A stretch of DNA of 64,000 nt from Argyresthia goedartella (lineage: Eukaryota; Arthropoda; Insecta; Lepidoptera; Argyresthiidae): the NCBI GenBank assembly GCA_949825045.1, contig OX463835.1, positions 16,571,201-16,635,200 of the forward strand. Reading direction: 5' to 3'. The notes under the pieces are model-generated. The model was given only the letters and a program-made list of their open reading frames with translations, did not search any database and was not told where the DNA came from. The translations under genes were made by a program, and so were the position numbers. Positions 47,301-55,157 of this stretch are shown piece by piece (the first letter of the stretch is position 1; every line of letters begins with the position of its first letter).

Positions 47301-50300
47301 ACCCTCAACTTGCCTTACATTAGATAAAGTCAATTTTATGCACTCTGTCTTTTTTTAATTCAGAAGCAAATTATTGGCAGTAAACCAGTCTAGTACTCGC
47401 GAGAGAGCATTATTTGTTTCCTGTAAGTAATGTTCTTGTCTCCTAATTAAAAAAATTGACATTTATTCATCAACACATTTATTGAATATTTTAGCTAAAT
47501 GAGAGGCAAGTTCGTCTATCACCGAGCTAATAATTTTACTGACATGCCCCAGAGATCCCCGGATTTCTCAAAATTTAACAACTTAAATGCTTTAATATTC
47601 CCTTCGGGCTCAGTATGTGCGAAGCAGAAATCATGATTGCACTTTGGAACATTGTCTTTTAAAAATGATGCAGCAAGATCCGGAGACGTCTAGTCTAAAG
47701 AATCCGTAGTATCTATTGAAACATTTGTATAGAACTGTTCCAATGCGGCCGCGATGTCATCGTTAGAAGTTGTTAGTTAATCTTCAATGTTAAGTAAAAA
47801 GCTACGGTCTCCTGGATTTTGTTTTACCTGCTTCTCTATATATGATATTTCAAATTGTTTTAGTTTTATTTGAAAATTTGATAATCTTTGTTTTTATTTG
47901 TTCGCACTTAGCTTTATAGCAGACGGCCCTAAATTGTTTTGAATATAATTTTACATTATTATTATTATTACGAGCCCACCATGTCCCACTGCTGGGCAAA
48001 GGCCTCTCTCCCCCTCTTCCACTATTTCCGATCCTGAGCGGTCTCCCTCCACTCCTTGTCCCATAGACCCAACTCATCACTACATCTCTTCATGGGTCGG
48101 CCACGCTCTCTCTTTGCATTTTCTGGGAGCCAGCCTGTGGCTCTCTTAGCCCAGCTATTCGGCAGCATCCGAGCAACATGGCCGGCCCAGTCCCACTTTA
48201 GTTGGGCAGCCTTCTGAGCTACATCTATTATCTCTGTTCGGGAGCGCAGCTCTGTATTCCGGATCCGGTCTAAAAGCCGAACACCGAGAATACTGCGCTC
48301 CATGTTTCTCTGGCAAACCCCGAGTTTGAACCTTTGCGCGTCAGTCAAAGACCAGGTTTGGGCTCCGTAGGTAAGGATGGGGAGAATGCACATGTCCATG
48401 AGCTTGCGTTTAAGGGACAACGGTTTACATGTTGAATAAAAATTTAGTCATGTGTAGATGTTTTTTTTTGTCATAAAGCGCATAAAGTGTATCCCTACTT
48501 TTAAGGATTCCTTTTATTGCCCATTCACTAAACCCGACTTTAGCATCGTTATTTGTAAATTTATGTAACATAAAACTGTTTTCAAAGCTACCTGAAAGTT
48601 TGTTGAATAAGTCCGTACAGTGATCATTCGTTTTTTGAGTATTATTTTGAGTAGGTAAGCTATGTACTTTGTAAATCTTGTTTAAATGATTTATTTATTT
48701 GTGTTGTGATCGGCCTATAATAGACTACTTCCTGTGATTTTTAATCTACTTCTGAGTTGGAAATTTGCCCACTGTGATCAGAGTTTAAATGATTTACTTA
48801 CACTTCTTCAAAATTTCGCAATCGCAGAACACGTTATCAAGGCAGGTTGTAGTAGTTTCAGTTATTCTTGAGGGCTCTGTGAAGACGTTGACTAAATTGA
48901 ATGATTTAAAAATGATTATTTATTTATTATGCAACGGGAAGTCTATATTGAAGTCACCGCAAATAACAGCTTTTTTGTTACTACTAGTAGCTATTCTCAA
49001 GACGTCCTCTAATACTGATTCAAATATACCATAATCACTGTAGGGGGTTTGTATACGCTTACTACAATGCGTCTACCAAGTTCAACACACGATAGTTATA
49101 TTACTTTCTCAACAGAAAGTCTGCAAATATCCTTGCGCTCTCTAAATTTTAGGCAATATTTAACCAGTACCTACCCAGTATCCTCCGTGTATTGACTTTC
49201 TATTGAAGCAGCTGGCTACTTGATAGTTGTGTACAGAGAAATTCATTTGAGACTCAAGTAGCCAGTGTTCTACTAGGCATAGTATAGACATACTATGCCT
49301 AGTGGAACACTGGCTACATGAGTCTCAAATGAATTTCTCTTGAAACTATTCTTGGAGCAATACAGAGTAGACACTCTGTATTGCTCATATAAAAACATAA
49401 AATCTATTTTTATGTCAAGTTTCATGCTTTCTTCTGGATGGGACCGTATTTTAGGTTAACAAGCGGCCTGGAATCTCCGCCACCACTCAAGTCCGAAAGG
49501 TCAACAAGCGGCCTGGAGTCTCCGCCACCACTCAAGTCCGAAAGGTCAACAAGAGGCCTGGAGTCCCCGCCACCACTCAAGTCCGAAAGGTCAACAAGCG
49601 GCCTGGAGTCTCCGCCACCACTCAAGTCCGAAAGGTCAACAAGCGGCCTGGAGTCTCCGCCACCACTCAAGTCCGAAAGGTCAACAAGCGGCCTGGAGTC
49701 TCCGCCACCACTCAAGTCCGAAAGGTCAACAAGCGGCCTGGAGTCTCCGCCACCACTCAAGTCCGAAAGGTCAACAAGCGGCCTGGAGTCCCCGCCACCA
49801 CTCAAGTCCGAAAGGTCAACAAGCGGCCTGGAGTCCCCGCCACCACTCTAGTCCGAAAGGTCAACAAGCGGCCTGGAGTCCCCGCCACCACTCTAGTCCG
49901 AAAGGTTAACAAGCCGCCTGGAGTCCCCGCTACCACTCAAGTCCGAAAGGTTAACAAGCGGCCTGGAGTCTCCGCCACCACTCAAGTCCAAAAGGTTAAC
50001 AAGCGGCCTGTAGTCCCCGCCACCACTCAAGTCCGACATTATTATTACATTTGGTAATAACGCAGTATATAACGGAACAATAAAATTGGTGTAGACCATT
50101 CCGAAGTATACACGTTTGCGGCGTAATGCTGATGTATAGTTCGAAAGACGTTAGTGAAAACATTGCGTTCTAAAGTATACGTGATAATTTATGGACCCCT
50201 GCGCAATGAAATGGGAATGCGGGTCTGTCCCTAAATGTGATACTGCCGCTGTCGGTTTCCGGGCGAGAGACAGACAGACAGACAGGTGGACTGTTGCTCC

Positions 50301-52437
50301 AACCGTAGTAAATACTTGGATCCCTATACTCATTGTCATATAACATTGTCTCAACTTGATTTCTAGGTTATTGTGAAAGAACCTGACCAAATTGTGATCT
50401 TTCAAATACACTTGACGACACTGGCAACATTATGATCAAAAAAGGTTAGCAAACCGTTAATGAAAATAGAAAGAGAGTCAGTGGTAGTCCTTCAAACTTT
50501 GAGTGTAGATTGTGAATCCGGACCTTAGTTACACGTGGAACACACTAGTAGAAATACATTTAATTGACTATTGATGATTCATTATCACTTTGTTCGCCAG
50601 ATGTGACAATGACTTTTCAAATGAATAATTAATTAATCAAACACCCTGAGATTATAATGAAACGTGACAGTATACACACATATGTAAGACGCTTTTTATC
50701 AGTAGAGGGGTAGACAGATACTAAGAACCTACATTCCAAGGCCTGACTGATAGAGAGAACGCGAGTTTGGAAACTCCATATAACCTGTTAGGATATAAGG
50801 ATGCCAATAAAATGGCAGAGTTCAACGATATAATAGTAGTTTATGTGACTGCTACATAATGGAGGACATTAATACTCGAGAGTGGGTTTATGAAACTCGC
50901 CTTCGGCTCGTTTCATAATAATATCACTCGAGAGTTTTAATGCCTTATTATGTACAGTTACATACACTAGTTTATCTACACACATATCATAAGCTCTCTT
51001 TGATGTGTTCAGGAACCGCATGTTTGACCGGCATTGTGGCTCTGCAGTTGTTTAGCTTGTTCTGTAGCACCAACTTCACGCAGGCGGGCGTCGGCGTTAG
51101 AAATTTGAATGTCAGTACCAACTTCACAGACAAACTAGGGGCGGCATGCAGGCGGGCGTCGGCGTTCGTTTAAATGTCATAATATGTAGAAAAATTACAC
51201 ATTATGGTCATAATGTGTAATTTTTCAGATAAGAAATGAGTTTTTACCAAGTAGTTTAACATTATGCTGATCGTAACGTGCTGTTTTTGTACGCAGTAAA
51301 GAGGGTTTATGATACGTGTGTATATAAATAATATTTCATTTATTCTTCGTTATTTAACAGAAGGCGTGCGTCACGTGCGATCGCGCGCAAATAGCACGCA
51401 ACTTGTACAGTAATCGACTGCAAGGGATTCGTCACAAGTGTTCGTAAAGGGCTCCAATACAAAAACTTCTATTTACGTGGATATAAGAAAGAAATATAAT
51501 ACTAAATTGAAATGAGAGAGATATATTTGTATATATTCCAATAGTTATGGAGTTGTCAAATATATTCCAAGAATTGTGCTAACTTGCGTTCTTTTTGTCG
51601 GGCCTAAGATACAGTTGTACCACGTTTAGCAAGCTATGCAAGGCTTCATTTTGCTCAACAGGGAGCTAGCCCATCGCCGCAGCTATGAAGATGGAGATAT
51701 AAAGGTTTCCTCACGACTGTCCTTTTCAATCGACTTCAACAAGGAGGAGGTTCTCAATTCGTCTGTTTTTTTGTGTGTTTGTTACGTGATTACTCCCTCA
51801 ATTATGAACCGATTTTGATAATTCTTATTTTGATTGGTAGGTCATACTTCAAAGGTGGTCCTATATAAATTTTATCAAAATTGTTTTAGCGCATTTTTTA
51901 AATCAACAACGTTTTGGTTTGTGGTTCCGTGCAGCAAAAGTTTTGATGAAGACTTTCATGTTTCAGGAAGAAATAGGGCTAAACGTGAAGCCGTTTTTTT
52001 ATGATTTAACTTAGTGAATTATTCGTCTCGTGTGTGCGGTCAACACAAACAGTTGTTTATAGCCGATTAATGACCCCACCGGAGGGCACAGGCCTTTGCA
52101 GCACCCCCCGATACGAGTAAGATTAAGCCATACTCCACCACGCTGGCTCAGTGCGGGTTAATGCAGGGGTTTTACGACCACTACATACCACGTACGTAGT
52201 ACCTTCAGCTTAACGTGTCATCCGAAACACTGAACGTCCGATAAATGCAGTTCAGATAAATGAATTATCTAACTGGTACGTAGACAGCAACCTGCATCTT
52301 ACAGATTATTAAGGATATTAAATAAGAATCATAAAAGTTGCACTCACAGCAAAAGTCCTGTCCACGAGGTACAAGAACACTGCTACCAGACCTACGAAAC
52401 CTAACTGTAGGCCACACAGTCTCTTGCACGGGATCAT
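41294..52437 (-). CDS. CPAP1-type chitin-binding cuticle protein (4 coding exons)
   Basis: Joining 52437-52348, 43939-43817, 42890-42780 and 41383-41294 on the minus strand gives 137 codons and a TAG stop. All three introns are GT...AG and phase 0. Residues 1-30 form a signal peptide: two charged residues, a hydrophobic core LGFVGLVAVFLYLV, and cleavage probably after TFA. The mature part holds one CBM14 (peritrophin-A, ChtBD2) domain with six cysteines spaced C-x14-C-x5-C-x13-C-x12-C-x7-C, including FTCDDKIPGYYADPDTRC and CAPGTVFNQRLRVCDWFF. Aromatic residues between the cysteines are those that contact chitin in this family. A single domain in a secreted protein fits the CPAP1 group (cuticular proteins analogous to peritrophins), which act in the extracellular cuticle or tracheal lining. 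It is short for the group but ends in a normal stop. The 5' UTR has an upstream intron, so the promoter was not located. Expression is inferred only. Confidence 0.85.
41525..41626. repeat. Inverted repeat in intron 3 of the CPAP1-like gene
   Basis: Arms 'aagcctcacacaagcct' plus 'caggctcg' (41527-41555) and their reverse complement (41597-41626), around a (CT)n-containing loop. A small MITE-like or hairpin-forming unit. Confidence 0.75.
41712..42140 (-). mobile_element. SINE-1 with extended tail (repeat T), intron 3
   Basis: Minus strand: tRNA-like head with B box 'ggttcgagtccc' near 42105, SINE-1 body, 'gcccc...actaaat', then the reverse complement of repeat T down to 41712. It suggests repeat T is the LINE-derived tail of a longer SINE-1 form. 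Confidence 0.65.
42490..42740 (+). mobile_element. SINE-2 copy, 3' part, intron 3
   Basis: 'gtgttttggatgtcacgtta', 'ggccctaatagggcagctt', 'ccgcatcgagccagcgtggt' and 'ggcccgtgcccctcgatg', ending in an ATT-rich run at 42725-42750, 30 bp before exon 3. Confidence 0.65.
42780..42890 (-). CDS. CPAP1-like gene, coding exon 3
   Basis: 111 nt, 37 codons, between acceptor CTTCCAG and donor AAG|GTAGAC. Residues VWHWCVPGIGGNVIYSFVCA and PGTVFNQRLRVCDWFFK hold cysteines 3 to 5 of the CBM14 domain and its aromatic residues. Confidence 0.85.
43436..43703 (-). mobile_element. Family-5 TIR element in intron 2
   Basis: A 268-bp copy with 9-bp target duplication TATGTTAAA (43427-43435, 43704-43712). Ends 'ggctagtatttaatcgcaca' and, reversed, 'gggaaatattaagctgcaca'. 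The shared core is reversed at 43540-43655. Confidence 0.85.
43817..43939 (-). CDS. CPAP1-like gene, coding exon 2
   Basis: 123 nt, 41 codons, between acceptor CTTCCAG and donor CAG|GTTTGA. Residues start SLDGYIAGEDYPAYTEVPQG and end with GYYADPDTRCQ. GC-rich with third-position C/G preference, unlike the AT-rich flanks. Holds cysteines 1 and 2 of the CBM14 domain. Confidence 0.85.
44449..44826 (+). mobile_element. Family-5 TIR element with internal duplication, intron 1
   Basis: Flanked by perfect 9-bp repeats TTTAGATAA (44440-44448, 44827-44835). A 136-bp internal block (44543-44678) is repeated directly at 44679-44814, so the core occurs twice. Confidence 0.85.
45355..45715 (-). mobile_element. 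Unit H repeat, intron 1
   Basis: Minus-strand copy ending 'gtttatgatacgtgtctag'; the hairpin part is damaged ('gccttcggctcctttcatag'). Confidence 0.65.
45716..46496. other. Intron 1 stretch without recognised feature
   Basis: No repeat copy or exon seen. Confidence 0.4.
46497..49284 (-). pseudogene. Jockey/CR1-type LINE, degraded, split by RTE insertion
   Basis: Minus strand. Near the 5' end an endonuclease part is readable: ILCLVEHWLLESQMNF, then YSDYGIFESVLEDVLRIATS and KKAVICGDFNIDF (the CGDFN motif of APE-type endonucleases). Further on, 47333-46998 reads KLLDETVFLGITVDAKLQWG and RLVYFSYFYFMSYGILLWGR, the post-RT region. Stops and frameshifts lie between, and the YADD box was not found. 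Interrupted at 47957-48423. The 3' limit near 46500 is approximate. Lies in intron 1 in the same direction as the CPAP1-like gene. Confidence 0.7.
47957..48423 (-). pseudogene. RTE-type LINE 3' end nested in the LINE
   Basis: Minus strand codes MSLKRKLMDMCILPILTYGA, WSLTDAQRFKLGVCQRNMER and LKWDWAGHVARM, then a C-terminal GRPMKRCSDELG, the end of an RTE-like protein. A TAG follows AQDRK too early. It ends with 'cagcagtgggacatggtggg' and a (TAA)n tail, and is flanked by TTTACAT on both sides (47950-47956, 48424-48430). Confidence 0.8.
49235..49340. repeat. Inverted duplication, 50-bp arms, at the LINE 5' end
   Basis: Arms 49235-49284 and 49291-49340 are reverse complements with two mismatches around the 6-base loop tagaca. 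Both arms encode the same endonuclease piece (CLVEHWL), one on each strand. Confidence 0.9.
49355..49386. repeat. Perfect hairpin, 14-bp arms
   Basis: gagcaatacagagt (49355-49368), loop agac, and its reverse complement (49373-49386). Directly beyond the 50-bp inverted duplication. Confidence 0.9.
49455..50036. repeat. 45-bp minisatellite, about 13 copies, intron 1
   Basis: Unit begins 'tcaacaagcggcctggagtc' and repeats every 45 bp from 49456 to 50036 with few changes (tctccg/tccccg, aag/tag). Because 45 is a multiple of 3, open frames appear on both strands (SGLESPPPLKSERST and DSRPLVDLSDLSGGG repeats); these are by-products of the repeat. Confidence 0.95.
50037..50829. other. Intron 1 stretch without recognised feature
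   Basis: A short (gaca)n run at 50270 is the only repeat noted. Confidence 0.4.
50830..51335 (+). mobile_element. Unit H repeat, intron 1
   Basis: Best-preserved copy. It has an internal duplication of 'accaacttcac' plus 'gcaggcgggcgtcggcgtt' (51070-51105 and 51116-51170), combining the two versions seen in other copies. Confidence 0.75.
51336..52069. other. Intron 1 stretch without recognised feature
   Basis: A SINE-2 tail scrap lies at 51655-51715 ('gctagcccatcgccgcagct'). No exon seen. Confidence 0.4.
52070..52312 (-). mobile_element. SINE-2 copy next to the first coding exon
   Basis: Reverse complements of 'cccgcactgagccagcgtgg', 'gtgtttcggatgacacgtta' and 'agataattcatttatctgaa'. Ends about 35 bp from the exon 1 donor site. 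Confidence 0.65.
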
Positions 52438-52480
52438 GGTTCCTTCGTTTCCGCCTGGTAGGGGGGACTTTTGGTTAAAA
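52348..52480 (-). CDS. CPAP1-like gene, exon with start codon and signal peptide
   Basis: Coding part 52437-52348: ATG at 52437-52435, residues MIPCKRLCGLQLGFVGLVAV and FLYLVDRTFA, then donor GTGAGT. Upstream at 52489-52481 a pyrimidine run ending TTTACAG forms a good acceptor, so 52480-52438 is 5' UTR and at least one non-coding exon lies further upstream. The ATG is chosen because it alone gives a signal peptide in frame with the next exon. Confidence 0.8.
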
Positions 52481-52529
52481 CTGTAAAAAAAAACAACATG
52501 AAAATAAAGCTAAAAACATAAATATTTAC

Positions 52530-52735
52530 ATACAGGCACATTACATTGCTTCTGGCCCCACAGTAGGATACCCTGTGTCGTGGGAACCAGAAACAGCGAC
52601 GTCACACACATATAAACATCCAAGACCTGGGGTTTTTTTCTTTACCCCAGCCGGGGATCGAACCCGGGACCTCTTCCATTGTAGGCAGTCACAACCGCTG
52701 CGCCACAGAGGGCGCTGCTGGTCCACGCTAAGCGA
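52530..52735 (-). mobile_element. SINE-3 copy, minus strand
   Basis: Reverse complement shows A box 'tggcgcagcggttg' and B box 'gggttcgatcccc' with a ccggg/cccgg-like stem, and the SINE-3 tail. Located just upstream of the acceptor for the start-codon exon. Confidence 0.75.
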
Positions 52736-52964
52736 GTAATTCAGTCATCCATTTTGCGTGACAGCGGGCTAGCCCATCGCCGCGGCTATGGAGATATGGA
52801 GGATTCCTGACGATGTTGGAAACTCTCTCCTGAAGCTCTCCTATCTATAAAATACGGTAAATAAAATACATACTCGTATCTAACAAACTACTAAATACGT
52901 ATCAATACATACATAAACCTGTACATAAAGTTTACATATAATAATAATATACATACTACAACTA

Positions 52965-54114
52965 TCACAAAAGAGAGAGGAAGTGCTCTTTTACCCGGTT
53001 TTTGAAAGCGAAAAGAGTCGGGCTGTCTCTTATCGCACAAGGAAGTGCGTTCCACAGTCGGACCGCCTGCAACCTGAAGGAGTGCTCATATGCGGAAGTG
53101 GTATGCATTGGAGTGGCTAAGAGTGAGACCGTGTGAGATCTCCGTTGCCGATCTCCTGAACAGAGATACTCAAAGCGGTCTCGAAGGTAGCTGGGGTAGC
53201 GCGGATTTTTCAATATATTGAAAAGACAAAAAAGAATATGGGAGTCTCGGCGACGACGAATCGGAAGCCACCCCAACTCTTTGCGAAATTGAGAGACGTG
53301 GTCGAATTTGCGCAGCCCGAAGATAAACCGAATCCCGAGATTCTGAAGTCGTTCGAGTTTGTTCAGAAGATATTCCTTCGCGCTCGCCCAACAGACATCG
53401 GCGTAGTCGATTAGCGGCAGGAGAAGGGACTGAGCAAGGGTGATTTTGGTCTGCCGCGGCAAGAAATACTGCAGACGCCTGAGGGAGTGAAAATACGCAA
53501 AGACCCATCTGCTGACCTCGCTGACATGTGGAGACCAAGACAGCTGGTTGTCAAAAATAACCCCAAGGTTTTTCGCCTTATCTGTGTACTCTATTGTGAT
53601 GCCATTATATGATACGGGAAAAATGGGTTTTTGTAACAAGAAAAGAGAGTGCCTGGTTCCTAAAATCATGGCTTGTGATTTATTCGGGTTTATTAACAGC
53701 CCGTATGATGAGGCCCAGTCTTTCACATTCTCGAGGTCAGCATTCAGTGCCTCCACGGATGAAACTACATCGCAAGGGGAAAAGTGGCGATAAATTTGTA
53801 GATCATCTGCGTACAGATGATACGAAGAAGAGAGGACGTCGGAGATGGAGTTTATAAAGACTGAAAAAATAAGAGGAGAGAGAATACCACCTTGAGGCAC
53901 TCCTGAGGAAAGATCACACCATTGAGTTTCGGTCTCTTCAGACTTAATGCGCTGCTGACGACCTCTCAGGTATGAGTCGAACCAGCCAGCAGCGTGGGAG
54001 GAGACATTCAGCGATGTTAATATAGCGACAAGAATGTCAAAATCGACGCAGTTAAAGGCATTGCTGAAGTCAAGCAGGGCCAGCACCGTAACCAACCTCT
54101 GATCCATGGCTAGC
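52965..54114 (-). pseudogene. LINE reverse transcriptase, 3' part, split by the BEL element
   Basis: Open for about 383 codons without a stop. In order: motif A region VLALLDFSNAFNCVDF, motif B SGVPQGGILSPLIFSVFINS, motif C YHLYADDLQIY, then IFDNQLSWSPHV and a C-terminal SFRLQAVRLWNALPCAIRDS region, typical of CR1/Jockey LINEs. The frame extends by chance into the BEL LTR up to 54185; those first residues do not belong to the LINE. The upstream piece of the same frame is at 61348-61440. The 3' UTR runs to roughly 52850 and includes ATA-rich microsatellite sequence. Good motif conservation suggests it was intact until the insertion. Confidence 0.85.
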
Positions 54115-54657
54115 TGTTCGATTCCAAATCGATATTCGATCGATGGTTTCTGAACGGCCATTTTGAATTTGACGTTAGCTGCCAACCTGGCAGTTTTTTG
54201 ACAACTGACGGACGAAAGCCCAAATGTAAACGCGTTTTGGTAAGGGTATTGAAATTAAATCGCAGGCCATCTGGAATGTATTCGGGTTTCCCTCAGGATT
54301 GTTAATATAGCTGAGTGTGTTATTGTTTCTCGAACCAGATAAAGTTCGCATTTTCGTGCCCGATTGTTTTTACCACGTAACATAACCTGTGTTGGAACAC
54401 TGTGCTCATTGAAACTGGCCCGCCAGTCATACCTGGTTGGCTGAAGAACCTGTCTACCAAGAAGAGCCTAGGATGCACCCGGGCCTTGCAGAGAGACAGG
54501 AGGTTGACGGGACCGAAGCACAGACCAGGTTAGATCGACCCCAATTAACTTCAGCTCGGTGAATCGCCGACGTTCACACTTCTTGGCAACTGATCGTTAC
54601 GCTACCTCGTAGCTGATGGGCCCCTACGAGGTCATTAGGTGCTGAGAAGCCTGAACA
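54115..54657 (+). repeat. BEL/Pao 5' LTR
   Basis: 543 bp. Differs from the 3' LTR by a 3-bp length difference after 'gacgaaagccc' and two substitutions noticed by eye. Confidence 0.95.
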
Positions 54658-54661
54658 ATTT

Positions 54662-54677
54662 TGGTAGCAGAGCGTGG
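54662..54677 (+). other. Candidate primer-binding site
   Basis: TGGTAGCAGAGCGTGG begins 4 nt after the 5' LTR, at the standard place, and starts with TGG, complementary to a tRNA CCA end. The tRNA was not identified. Confidence 0.6.
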
Positions 54678-55157
54678 TTTCCTGAGATTTGCAGCCGTCA
54701 AGGGCTCCAGGAAGGCACGATTTGGGACTATCAATCTGTAGGTTTAGGCGGTTATTAGGTAACTTGGTTGTTGTTCCTATATCCACATAGACAGATATTG
54801 AATTGAAAATTGCATTGAATTACCAGTTAGTCAATCTATTAGTGGTCTAGTAATGCTATTGAATGAATGTTTTGGTTAACATAGGTAGTTACATCTATTG
54901 ATAGCAGGCTATTACATTGTTTTCAGTTTATAGCAATTTATAACTTGAACTAATATTGACTATCTGTGTGTGTTATAATGATAAAGGGAAACTAAATTGT
55001 ATTTACAGAATTTATATAGATATAAAACTCGGTTCCTATTGTTTAAGGAAAACAACATTGTTTAAGTTGTGGTTTAGGGTTCCCTCGTTTGGGTTGTAGA
55101 CTGGAGGGTCCAATAAAATTGAGTTACTGCAAATTGTGAGTAAGTATCGTTCCGATC

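Noticed and set aside
49422..49851. Repeat proteins on both strands
   Set aside because: By-products of a 45-bp minisatellite whose unit is a multiple of three.
49455..50036. CRISPR-like array
   Set aside because: Units are directly adjacent with no spacers, and the genome is eukaryotic.
54115..54185. N-terminal extension of the LINE reverse transcriptase frame
   Set aside because: These codons are the BEL LTR read antisense; the LINE part starts at the target duplication.
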